Positions 23,410 to 30,918 of a DNA stretch of 33,915 nt are shown piece by piece. A model generated the notes under the pieces. It saw only the letters and a list, made by a program, of their open reading frames with translations, was not told the origin of the DNA and did not search any database. Location: NCBI GenBank assembly GCA_050954595.1, contig JBPBQE010000215.1:1-33915 (forward strand). The letters run 5' to 3'. A program made the position numbers and the translations under genes. Position 1 is the first letter of the stretch. Each line of letters opens with the position of its first letter. The stretch comes from JAVVHH01 sp050954595 (GTDB taxonomy: Bacteria; Pseudomonadota; Alphaproteobacteria; Acetobacterales; Acetobacteraceae).

Positions 23410-24246
23410 TCAGTCGCGCAACAACTCGTTGATGGCGGTCTTGGACCGCGTCTGTGCATCCACGCGCTTGACTATGACGGCGCAAGACAGTGACGGCCCC
23501 GGCGACCCGTCCGGCAACGGCCGCCCCGGCAGCGTCCCCGGCACCACGACCGAGTAGGACGGCACGCGCCCGATGAAGATCTCACCGGTGCTACGGTCGA
23601 CGATCTTGGTGGAGCCGCTGATGAACACGCCCATCGCCAGCACGGAGCCGCGCTCGATCACCACGCCCTCGACCACTTCGGAACGTGCCCCGATGAAGCA
23701 ATCGTCCTCGATGATCGTGGGGTTGGCCTGCAACGGTTCCAACACGCCGCCGAGACCGACGCCGCCGCTCAGATGGCAGTTCTTGCCGACCTGTGCGCAG
23801 CTGCCGACCGTGGCCCAGGTATCGACCATCGTGCCTTCGCCGACATAGGCACCGACGTTGACGAAGCTCGGCATCAGGATCACGCCCGGAGCGATATACG
23901 CGCTGCGTCGCACCACCGCCCCAGGAACCGCCCGGAACCCGGCCTCGGCGAAGCGGTTGGCTCCCCAACCCTCCGTCTTCAAACGTACCTTGTCGTATAC
24001 CGGAGCCGTACCGGCCTCCATCGGCACCGAATCGTTGAGCCGGAACGACAGCAGCACTGCCTTCTTCAACCATTGGTGGACCACCCAGCCCTCGGCGCCC
24101 GGCGCCGCTACACGGAGCGACCCGGAATCCAGCGCATCGAGCACGGCATCGACCTGGTCGCGAGCCTCGCCCTTGGTGGACGAGTCGATGCTTTGACGCT
24201 CGTCCCAAAGGCGCTCGATCGCGGGGCGGAGCGGGTGATCGTGCAT
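23410..24246 (-). CDS. dapD: 2,3,4,5-tetrahydropyridine-2,6-dicarboxylate N-succinyltransferase
   Basis: Transfers succinyl from succinyl-CoA to tetrahydrodipicolinate, the step before transamination in the succinylase lysine/DAP route. The 278-residue product has an N-terminal helical domain (IERLWDERQSID, VHQWLKKAVLLSFRL) and a left-handed beta-helix built of hexapeptide repeats (AYIAPGVILMPSFVNVGAYVG, MVDTWATVGSCAQVG, then GGVGLGGVLEPLQANPTIIE). It ends with FIGARSEVVEGVVIERGSVL and the C-terminal SLSCAVIVKRVDAQTRSKT. AGGA before the ATG at 24246 fixes the start. It leads the dapD-dapE-membrane protein operon and diverges from the GGDEF gene over 136 bases. Confidence 0.97.
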   Translation of the reverse strand: MHDHPLRPAIERLWDERQSIDSSTKGEARDQVDAVLDALDSGSLRVAAPGAEGWVVHQWLKKAVLLSFRLNDSVPMEAGTAPVYDKVRLKTEGWGANRFAEAGFRAVPGAVVRRSAYIAPGVILMPSFVNVGAYVGEGTMVDTWATVGSCAQVGKNCHLSGGVGLGGVLEPLQANPTIIEDDCFIGARSEVVEGVVIERGSVLAMGVFISGSTKIVDRSTGEIFIGRVPSYSVVVPGTLPGRPLPDGSPGPSLSCAVIVKRVDAQTRSKTAINELLRD

Positions 24247-24382
24247 TCTTGTTCCTGATGGGTTGCCGGCGGACCATGCAGACACGCCAGCCGCACTGTC
24301 AACGCATCGGTCTGTCACCATACTGGCGGTAACTTTCCATTCATCACTGCACCGTAAGATGTCGGCAGTCAGGAAATGGCAG

Positions 24383-25768
24383 ATGATGCTTTCGATGGAT
24401 GCACCGGCCGACGAGGCCGATCAACTGAGCCAGGTTCTCCTGGAAAGTCGCCGCCGGTGGCGCGATTTCGGCGCTCTGGCGGCCGATATCGCCTTCGAGG
24501 TCGATGCTGACGGCCTGCTGAGTTTCATCGCTCCGGATGAAGTGCTCGGCATGTCGGCCGATAGCTTGCTCGGCCAGCGCGCCGCGTCGATCTTCTTTCC
24601 ACAGGAAAATGGCTATCCCGATCCGTTCCTGCTGAATCTCGGGATCCGTCAGCGCCGGAGTTGGATCAACGCTGCTGATCGCCAGAAAGTCTGCCTGTCG
24701 CTTTCTTCCGCGCCGATCCTGGACGATAGCGGGCATTGTGTGGGTGCCCGCGCCGTCGCCTCGGACGTGACGGTGCGGGAGCACAAGGAGATCAGGGCCG
24801 CCGCCGCCTTGCGCCGCTCGGAGGTGATGGACCACATCCTGGATCAAATGCGCCAAGAGGTTCAGGCGCCGCAGATCATGGCGTCCATGCTCGGCACCTG
24901 CATTCGCGCACTCGGCGGTCATGGCGCTGCCGTTCTCAACCTCAGTGATGCTGCCGATATCGAAACCGTGCTTCACGATGCCGGCGAACCCAGCATGGCG
25001 CTGCTCGACGAATTGCTACCGCTGCTCCGGGCGTCCAACCGGTCGACGCCGTTTCAGTTGACCCTGTCGGACGGGATGTCGGTGCTCGCCTGCCGCAGTT
25101 CGACCCGCTTCGGGGTACTCTCGGCGTTGATCGTCTGGCGTCCGACGCGTGAGCGGCCCTGGGACAAGGATGATCAGGTGTTGCTCGGCTCTGTCACGAC
25201 GCTGGTGCGGGTGGTGCTCGAGCACGAAACGATCCAGCGCGAGCTGGCGCGGCAAGCACGGACCGATCCGTTGACCGGCTTGCTCAACCGTCGGGCGTTC
25301 CTCGACGAGGCACAACGGCGCATCGACCGGCTGGAGCGTGAAGGCCTGCCGGGAACGCTGATGTTCGTCGACCTGGATCGGTTGAAGCCGCTCAACGATC
25401 AACTCGGGCATGAGGCCGGCGACGCCGCGCTCGTGCTCACCAGTACCGTGCTGCGCAACATGGTTCGTCCCGCCGATCTGGTGGCGCGACTTGGGGGCGA
25501 CGAGTTCGCTTTGTGGCTCGATGGCTTCGACGGGCTGACTGCGGCCGAACGGGCCGAACATCTCCGCCTGACATTCCCGCGGGATGCGGCGGAGTTCGCG
25601 CTGCCGGGTCAACAAGGGCTGACGATGTCGATCGGCATCGCGTGCCGGCAACCCGGTGAAGGCGAAGAACTCGACGACATCATCCAGCGTGCCGACCTGG
25701 CGATGTACGAGGTCAAGCGGAACGGCGGCAACCATTGGCGGGTCTCGAACCCGGAGCGCACTGCATGA
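24383..25768 (+). CDS. PAS/GAF-type GGDEF diguanylate cyclase
   Basis: The product (461 residues from this start) is a soluble sensor cyclase making cyclic di-GMP from two GTP. After a short N terminus a PAS-like domain begins at FGALAADIAFEVDADGLLSFI and closes with a PAC-like RAVASDVTVREHKEI. A GAF-like region follows (APQIMASMLGTCIRALGGHGAAVLNL to VRVVLEHE). The GGDEF domain starts at RTDPLTGLLNRRAF, with LMFVDLDRLKPLND and the active site GGDEF at 25493-25507. Five residues before that is RPAD, matching the inhibitory RxxD site, so feedback by c-di-GMP is expected. No EAL domain follows. The ATG at 24383 has AGGA about eight bases upstream; an ATG at 24359 is an alternative. Its stop overlaps the DUF2336 start. 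Confidence 0.92.
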   Translation: MMLSMDAPADEADQLSQVLLESRRRWRDFGALAADIAFEVDADGLLSFIAPDEVLGMSADSLLGQRAASIFFPQENGYPDPFLLNLGIRQRRSWINAADRQKVCLSLSSAPILDDSGHCVGARAVASDVTVREHKEIRAAAALRRSEVMDHILDQMRQEVQAPQIMASMLGTCIRALGGHGAAVLNLSDAADIETVLHDAGEPSMALLDELLPLLRASNRSTPFQLTLSDGMSVLACRSSTRFGVLSALIVWRPTRERPWDKDDQVLLGSVTTLVRVVLEHETIQRELARQARTDPLTGLLNRRAFLDEAQRRIDRLEREGLPGTLMFVDLDRLKPLNDQLGHEAGDAALVLTSTVLRNMVRPADLVARLGGDEFALWLDGFDGLTAAERAEHLRLTFPRDAAEFALPGQQGLTMSIGIACRQPGEGEELDDIIQRADLAMYEVKRNGGNHWRVSNPERTA

Positions 25769-26991
25769 CCCCATGGTCGGACGCCGACACGCCGCTGATC
25801 GAGACGCTGCCACCCTACTTCGATACCTTGGACGACGCGGCCGACCGAGTTCGGCAGGCCGCTCGGCATGATTGCACCCCGGTCGCGCTGCTCGAACTGG
25901 CGCGCGATCCGGAGATCATCGTTCGTGCCACCGTCGCGTTGAACGAACGATGCGACGCGGAGGTCGACAAGCTCCTGTCATTGGATGGTGACGAGCGCGT
26001 CCGCGCTCTGCTCGGTGGCCGGATCGCCAGGCTGCTGCCGGACATCGACGGCGAGGAACGAACGGCTGCCGCGAACCACCTGCACGCCACGCTGACCGTC
26101 TTGGCGTCTGATCAGGCCCTGCGCGTTCGGGTCGCGATCGCCGAACAGATCGCGACATTGGAAGCCGCGCCCCGCGAGCTGGTGCTGCTGCTGGCCCGCG
26201 ATAGTGCGGCGGAAATCAGCGATCATATCATCCGCCTGTCGCCGGTGCTGAGCGATGCCGACCTGCTTTCGATGCTCGTCGCCCCCCCGGCCAGCACGAC
26301 CGCCGGGGCGATCGCGAGCCGCCGCAAACTCAGCGCCGCCGTCGCGGACGCCGTCGTCCGGCACGCCGACCCCTCCACCATTCGGGCACTTCTCAACAAC
26401 CCGTCCGCCTGTATCCGCGAATCGACGCTGGACGCACTGGTCGGGCGGGCACCCAATCACATCGATTGGCATGCCCCCCTGGTCCGGCGCCCCGGCCTGA
26501 GCCTGAACGCGGTCCGCGCGCTCTCCGAGTTCATCGCCTCAGACCTGTTGCGTATCCTGGCGATGCGGGTCGATCTCGATGCCAGCAAACTCGACATCGT
26601 GCGTCAGCGTCTGGCGGCACGAACCGCCAATGCGGATGACAGCCTCGTTGCCAAGGCACGGCAACTCAAGGCAGCCGGATTGCTGACGGAGGCCGCGATG
26701 CAGGAAGCGGCAGAACACGGCGACTCACGCCTGCTGCTCGCGCTCCTAGCCGTCGGCAGTGGTGTGACGCTCCACACGATCGACCGGATCCTCGAGTTAC
26801 GCAGTGCGAAAGCGCTGGTCAGCCTGGTCTGGCGGGGTGGCTTCTCGATGGCGGTCGCCGTCACGATCCAAAACCAACTGTCCCAGTTCGGCCCCGACAT
26901 GATGATCACGGCGACCGAAACCGGCGACTTCCCCCTCAGCGTTGGTGAAATGGGATGGCAGATCGAGCTTATGGGTGAGCCCGACGTTTGA
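25765..26991 (+). CDS. DUF2336 domain protein
   Basis: A 408-residue all-helical protein without membrane segments or signal peptide. It reads like stacked HEAT-type helical pairs: LLELARDPEIIVRATVALNER, LLARDSAAEISDHIIRLSP, then RALLNNPSACIRESTLDALVG. It matches the DUF2336 family, common in Rhodospirillales and Caulobacterales and of unknown function. The ATG overlaps the TGA of the GGDEF gene (ATGA), so the two are translationally coupled and probably act together; a scaffold or partner role for the cyclase is inference. The gene ends 11 bases from the convergent glycosidase gene. Confidence 0.88.
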   Translation: MTPWSDADTPLIETLPPYFDTLDDAADRVRQAARHDCTPVALLELARDPEIIVRATVALNERCDAEVDKLLSLDGDERVRALLGGRIARLLPDIDGEERTAAANHLHATLTVLASDQALRVRVAIAEQIATLEAAPRELVLLLARDSAAEISDHIIRLSPVLSDADLLSMLVAPPASTTAGAIASRRKLSAAVADAVVRHADPSTIRALLNNPSACIRESTLDALVGRAPNHIDWHAPLVRRPGLSLNAVRALSEFIASDLLRILAMRVDLDASKLDIVRQRLAARTANADDSLVAKARQLKAAGLLTEAAMQEAAEHGDSRLLLALLAVGSGVTLHTIDRILELRSAKALVSLVWRGGFSMAVAVTIQNQLSQFGPDMMITATETGDFPLSVGEMGWQIELMGEPDV

Positions 26992-27002
26992 CCAAGGCGG
27001 GC

Positions 27003-29156
27003 TCAGGCCACCGCCGAAATCGATCCTTTGTCGGATGGGCGTCGGACCCGTGACGGGTCGCCACGCAGAACCGTAAACGTCGTCGCCCCATCGACCCGCG
27101 TGAATGCGAGGTCAAACCGTTCATCACCGAGGCGCAGACCACGCAGCGTCAGTTTCGGCAGCCAGTCCGGCAGGGTGGGGTCGAGCTCGATGAAACCTGC
27201 TGGCGCGTTCAGCTCGATGCCAAGCATCGCCTGCACCAGTGCGAATACCGCCCCTGCTGCCCAGGCCTGGGGAACGTTGGCACCGAGATACTGCACCGGA
27301 AAGCTCGTCGCCTGCCGCTGCATCCCGGAATACAGCTCCGGCAATTGCCGCTGCGTGAAATAGCTGGCCGCCTGCGCGACGTCCCCGACGATCCTGACTG
27401 CCTGTTCACCGAAACCATACTTCCTGAAACCAAGCGCGATCAGGCTGTTGTCATGCGGCCAAACCGAGCCGTTCTGATAGGAGTACGGGTTGAACGTCGG
27501 ATTATCCTGCGTCAGCGTTCGGATACCCCATCCGCTCGACATGTCGGGCGCGAGCAGACGCTCGACGACACGCGCCGCACGGTCCGCCGGCACGATGCCC
27601 GACCAGAGGAGATGGCCGGGGTTGGAAGCGACCGTCCAGATGGGCTGCTTATTGCCGTCGAGACAATAGGCGTAGAAGCCATTTGCCTCATTCCAGAACA
27701 CGTCGTTGAACTTGGCGAACAACGCGTCCGCCTTTTCATTCAGCTGAGCGGATCGCGCAGCGTCGCCGAGGGTGGCATACAGCTCTGCCATACCGCGCCA
27801 GGCCGCATAAACGTATCCTTGCAACTCGCACAGCGCCTTGGGCTTCGAGACATTGCTGCCGTCCACATCGACGACGGCCTCGCCAGAATCCTTCCAGCCG
27901 ACGTTCTCATATCCTTCGCCGGACCGCGTCCCATATTCCTGAAACCCGTCCCCGTCCCGATCGCCATAATCGTCGATCCAGGACAAGCAGCCCTCGGCAG
28001 TCCGCAGATGGTGCTTGACCACCGCCAGATCGCCGGTGGCCCGCCACAGCGCGTGTAGCAACACCAAGTAGAGCGGTGTCGCGTCGGCGGTGCCGTAATA
28101 CGGGGTGTGCGGGATGAGTTTGAGGGTCGCCAACTCGCCGCGGCGTAGCTCGTGCAGGATTTTGCCGGGCTCTGCGTCTCGATACGCATCGACCTCCTTG
28201 GCCTGCCAGGCGCCGAGCACCTCGAGCGTGGAATACGCGAACTCCGGGTTCAGGGTCATCGTCTGCAGACTGACGATGAGCGGGTCGCGGCCGAACAACG
28301 CCACGAACCAGGGCAATCCGGCCGCTGGCACAACATATGTCTTGCCGCCGCTTTCGACCGGCAAGCGCAACGCGGCAAGATCCTCCACCGCCTGATCGAA
28401 CAGCCGACAGAACCCGGCATTGCCCGTCTCGATCCGCAGGCAGCGCTCACGCCAGTACTGCAGCGCGGCCTCCTGCGGCGAGCCCGCGTCTAGATCACAC
28501 CCTTCCGGTGCTGCGTAGCGTCGCTCGCCGTCGAACAGGTCGTAGAGCAGCGACCCGGACCACGAAGCGCCCGGCGCCAGTTGCAGGGTGAAATTCAGCC
28601 GCCCGTTGGCATACATCGCCGGCATGTCCGCCCGCACTCGGGTGGTCATCGAGCGTGTGAACTCGCCGTTCGAGTACGCGGTGGTGAGCTCGCCCGCCTC
28701 CTCCACCCAAGTCGTCTTGATGCGGCCACGACGAACGATGCGCGCCGATTTGACCTCGAAAATGTCTGAGAAGTCGCTGCGAAGTGCAATCTCGAGATTG
28801 AAATGTACCGGCTTGCGACCGTGATTGGTCACGTCGAATCGTTCGTGCATCCCGCCATCGATGACGCGGCTCACGACCAGGCTGATCGTCCGCGCCGCAA
28901 CGTCACCACCTTCGCTTGGAAATGCCTTGTTGGTGAGGAAGATTTTTGCGCCGTAACTTGCCGGTGCCCCGCTGCTCAGCAGATCCCAGGGCTGGCCGTT
29001 GGCATACATCGCGTAGGCGCTGATGACGCGGGTATCGAGGAAGTACAATCCTTTGTCGGTCGCCCAGGCAACCTGCCCGTCGGGCTCGGTGACGAGAACG
29101 GTGTATCCCTGATGGATTGCGAGTTGGGGTGGGCCGACCTTGATCTCGACGGTCAC
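27003..29156 (-). CDS. Glycogen-debranching-type amylo-alpha-1,6-glucosidase
   Basis: The 717-residue product has an N-terminal GDE_N_bis beta domain (about 10-210; YTVLVTEPDGQVAWATDKGLYFLDTR, SLVVSRVIDGGMHERFDVTNHG) and a C-terminal six-hairpin helical toroid (about 270-660). Landmarks in the latter are GLPWFVALFGRDPLIVSLQTM, HTPYYGTADATPLYLVLLH, NVGWKDSGEAVVDVDG, GYVYAAWRGMAELY and NGSVWPHDNSLIALGFRKYG. Such proteins hydrolyse alpha-1,6 or other alpha-glucosidic bonds in storage glucans; exact specificity is open. No signal peptide is seen, so it is cytoplasmic. The GTG at 29156 with GAGAGG about five bases upstream is chosen, eight bases after the msrB stop; the longer open frame overlaps msrB. 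Confidence 0.88.
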   Translation of the reverse strand: MTVEIKVGPPQLAIHQGYTVLVTEPDGQVAWATDKGLYFLDTRVISAYAMYANGQPWDLLSSGAPASYGAKIFLTNKAFPSEGGDVAARTISLVVSRVIDGGMHERFDVTNHGRKPVHFNLEIALRSDFSDIFEVKSARIVRRGRIKTTWVEEAGELTTAYSNGEFTRSMTTRVRADMPAMYANGRLNFTLQLAPGASWSGSLLYDLFDGERRYAAPEGCDLDAGSPQEAALQYWRERCLRIETGNAGFCRLFDQAVEDLAALRLPVESGGKTYVVPAAGLPWFVALFGRDPLIVSLQTMTLNPEFAYSTLEVLGAWQAKEVDAYRDAEPGKILHELRRGELATLKLIPHTPYYGTADATPLYLVLLHALWRATGDLAVVKHHLRTAEGCLSWIDDYGDRDGDGFQEYGTRSGEGYENVGWKDSGEAVVDVDGSNVSKPKALCELQGYVYAAWRGMAELYATLGDAARSAQLNEKADALFAKFNDVFWNEANGFYAYCLDGNKQPIWTVASNPGHLLWSGIVPADRAARVVERLLAPDMSSGWGIRTLTQDNPTFNPYSYQNGSVWPHDNSLIALGFRKYGFGEQAVRIVGDVAQAASYFTQRQLPELYSGMQRQATSFPVQYLGANVPQAWAAGAVFALVQAMLGIELNAPAGFIELDPTLPDWLPKLTLRGLRLGDERFDLAFTRVDGATTFTVLRGDPSRVRRPSDKGSISAVA

Positions 29157-29164
29157 CTGCCCTC

Positions 29165-29593
29165 TCAGGCCGGCTCGAACGTCATCGCAACGCCATTCAT
29201 ACAGAAACGCTGGCCCGTCGGCCCTGGACCGTCCGGGAAAACATGCCCCAAATGGCTGCCACACTCGGCGCAATGCACCTCGGTGCGCACCATGCCGTAA
29301 CCCCGATCTTCCGAGATACCGACGGCCTCGTCGTCGATTGGCGTGAAGAAACTCGGCCAGCCGGTGCCGCTCTCGAACTTGGCCGCCGTGTCGAACAACG
29401 ATCGGCCGCATCCTACGCAGTGATACACGCCCGGGCGCTTCTCCGCATTAAGAGGGCTGGTGCAGGCCCGCTCGGTGCCGTGCCCGCGCATGACCTTATA
29501 CTGCTCGGGCGTCAACCGCGCGCGCCACTCCGCGTCCGTCAGCGTGAACGGGTAGCTGGTTGCCGACCCTAACTTGGCCACAACATGGGACAT
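29165..29593 (-). CDS. msrB: Peptide-methionine (R)-S-oxide reductase MsrB
   Basis: Reduces the R form of methionine sulfoxide in proteins, repairing oxidative damage. The 142-residue product has zinc-binding pairs Cys59/Cys62 (HCVGCG) and Cys108/Cys111 (HCAECGSHLGH), the substrate loop SGTGWPSF (75-82) and the catalytic Cys131 in QRFCMNG. The more usual form of that motif is RYCINS, so the flanking residues are slightly atypical. AGGAG six bases before the ATG at 29593 fixes the start. There is no signal peptide. It sits between a TRAP-type binding protein and a glycosidase gene on the same strand, eight bases from the latter. Confidence 0.95.
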   Translation of the reverse strand: MSHVVAKLGSATSYPFTLTDAEWRARLTPEQYKVMRGHGTERACTSPLNAEKRPGVYHCVGCGRSLFDTAAKFESGTGWPSFFTPIDDEAVGISEDRGYGMVRTEVHCAECGSHLGHVFPDGPGPTGQRFCMNGVAMTFEPA

Positions 29594-29607
29594 GACACAC
29601 TCCTGTA

Positions 29608-29638
29608 AGGCCGGGCGTATATGGTGCATCGCCGGCCT
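29608..29638. repeat. Imperfect inverted repeat between the DctP-like gene and msrB
   Basis: AGGCCGGGCG (29608-29617) can pair with CGCCGGCCT (29630-29638), with one bulged G and a 12-base loop. It lies in the 65-base gap between the DctP-like stop and the msrB ATG. No T run follows on the minus strand, so it may be an attenuator, a transcript-stabilising stem, or chance. Confidence 0.35.
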
Positions 29639-29658
29639 GGCGAGAAGTCCGGGCCGGC

Positions 29659-30669
29659 CTAGGAGATCTGGCCCACGCTTTCCTCGAGCACATGCCAGGC
29701 ATCCTCACCATACTTGCCGCGCCACTCCTTATAGAACCCGGCTTCCCGTAATTTGTTGCGGAAAGGCGTAGTGTCGACGTCGTTGAACGCCAGGCCCTTT
29801 GCCTCGAGCACGGCGCGAGACTGGACGTTGGCCTTGGCCAGATCCGCCCGCTCCTCGACGGCCGCCCTATTGAATTCGCGCGCAACGATCTCCTGCACGT
29901 CTTTCGGCAGTCGTTCAAAAGCACGCTTGTTGGACAACAACCAGAAGCCGTCCCACATGTGATTGGTCATGCTGCAGAATTTCTGCACCTCGAACAGCTT
30001 GGCGCTCTCGATCAGGCTAAGCGGGTTCTCCTGGCCGTCCACGATGCGCGTCTGCAGCGCCGAGTAGACCTCGCTGAAATTAATGCTGGTCGGGCTGGCG
30101 CCGAGGGCGGCAAACATGCTGGTCCAGAGCGGACTGACCGGCACGCGGATCTTGATACCTTTGAAATCGTCCGGCGACTTGATCGGCTTGGTGCTCGTCG
30201 TCGTTTGACGGAAGCCGTTGTCCCACGGCTTGTCCATTGGGTGCAGGCCGCGTTTCTCGATCTCGCCGCGGACATAGGCACCGAGCTTGCCGTCCATCGC
30301 CGACCAGACCTGGTCGTAATCCTTGAACGCGAACCCGACGCCGTTGATCGAGGCCGGCGGCACCAGCGTCGACAGGATCAACCCGGAGAGCGTGAAGAAC
30401 TCCACCGCGCCGGAGCGGAGCTGACCGAGCGTATCGGTATCCGAGCCCAGTTGGCTGTTGGGAAATACCTGGATCTCGAGCTTGCCGCCAGTCGCTTCCT
30501 TGATCCGCGCGACGGCCTCGTTGGCGCGGATGTTCATCGGGTGGGTCGCCGGGGTGTTGTTGGCGAACTTATAGTTAAATTCGGCTGCGCTCGCGGGACG
30601 GCTTGCGATGCTGAACAAGGGTAGCGCGGCAGCCCCTAGCGCCAGCGAGCGACGGCTGATGATCGGCAT
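29659..30669 (-). CDS. TRAP transporter substrate-binding protein, DctP type, Tat-exported
   Basis: The 336-residue periplasmic solute-binding protein starts with a twin-arginine-type signal (SRRSLALGAAALPLF, Arg6-Arg7; cut near ASA, about residue 28). The mature part follows the DctP family: FANNTPATHPMNIRANEAVARI, LEIQVFPNSQLGSDTDTLGQLRSGAVEF, KSPDDFKGIKIRVPVSPLW, INFSEVYSALQTRIVDGQENPL and TNHMWDGFWLLSNK. The Arg in KIRVP typically binds the carboxylate of the ligand, so an organic acid is likely. No DctQ or DctM membrane subunit lies in the window. GGGGGA before the ATG at 30669 supports the start. It appears to lead the minus-strand group with msrB and the glycosidase. Confidence 0.92.
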   Translation of the reverse strand: MPIISRRSLALGAAALPLFSIASRPASAAEFNYKFANNTPATHPMNIRANEAVARIKEATGGKLEIQVFPNSQLGSDTDTLGQLRSGAVEFFTLSGLILSTLVPPASINGVGFAFKDYDQVWSAMDGKLGAYVRGEIEKRGLHPMDKPWDNGFRQTTTSTKPIKSPDDFKGIKIRVPVSPLWTSMFAALGASPTSINFSEVYSALQTRIVDGQENPLSLIESAKLFEVQKFCSMTNHMWDGFWLLSNKRAFERLPKDVQEIVAREFNRAAVEERADLAKANVQSRAVLEAKGLAFNDVDTTPFRNKLREAGFYKEWRGKYGEDAWHVLEESVGQIS

Positions 30670-30798
30670 GGTTTCCCCCGGAAGCGTTGGTCGTCTTGAT
30701 TTATTGAACAGTCGGTAGCCGGTTTGCCTCCGAAAGAAAAGCGACCCGGCGCGCCGTCGGGCGTTCGATCCGGGACGACACCCCAACGGAGCATGCCC

Positions 30799-30918
30799 AT
30801 GTCAGACAAACCGGATCCCGCCGCCAAGCCAGTCGTCGACGAAAAGCCGCACAAAGTGGACGAGAAGGTGCAGGAAGACGCCGCCCAGGAGCGCTCGGAG
30901 AACGAGGGCTACGACTAA
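30799..30918 (+). CDS. Small charged ORF, 39 residues
   Basis: A tiny hydrophilic frame, made mostly of Asp, Glu, Lys, Pro and Ala, ends in SENEGYD. GGAG stands seven bases before the ATG at 30799; an ATG at 30793 is in frame too. It is transcribed away from the DctP-like gene, and its stop overlaps the convergent ligase stop. I recognise no family. The ribosome site and low-complexity acidic composition make it plausible as a small disordered protein, but chance cannot be excluded. Confidence 0.5.
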   Translation: MSDKPDPAAKPVVDEKPHKVDEKVQEDAAQERSENEGYD

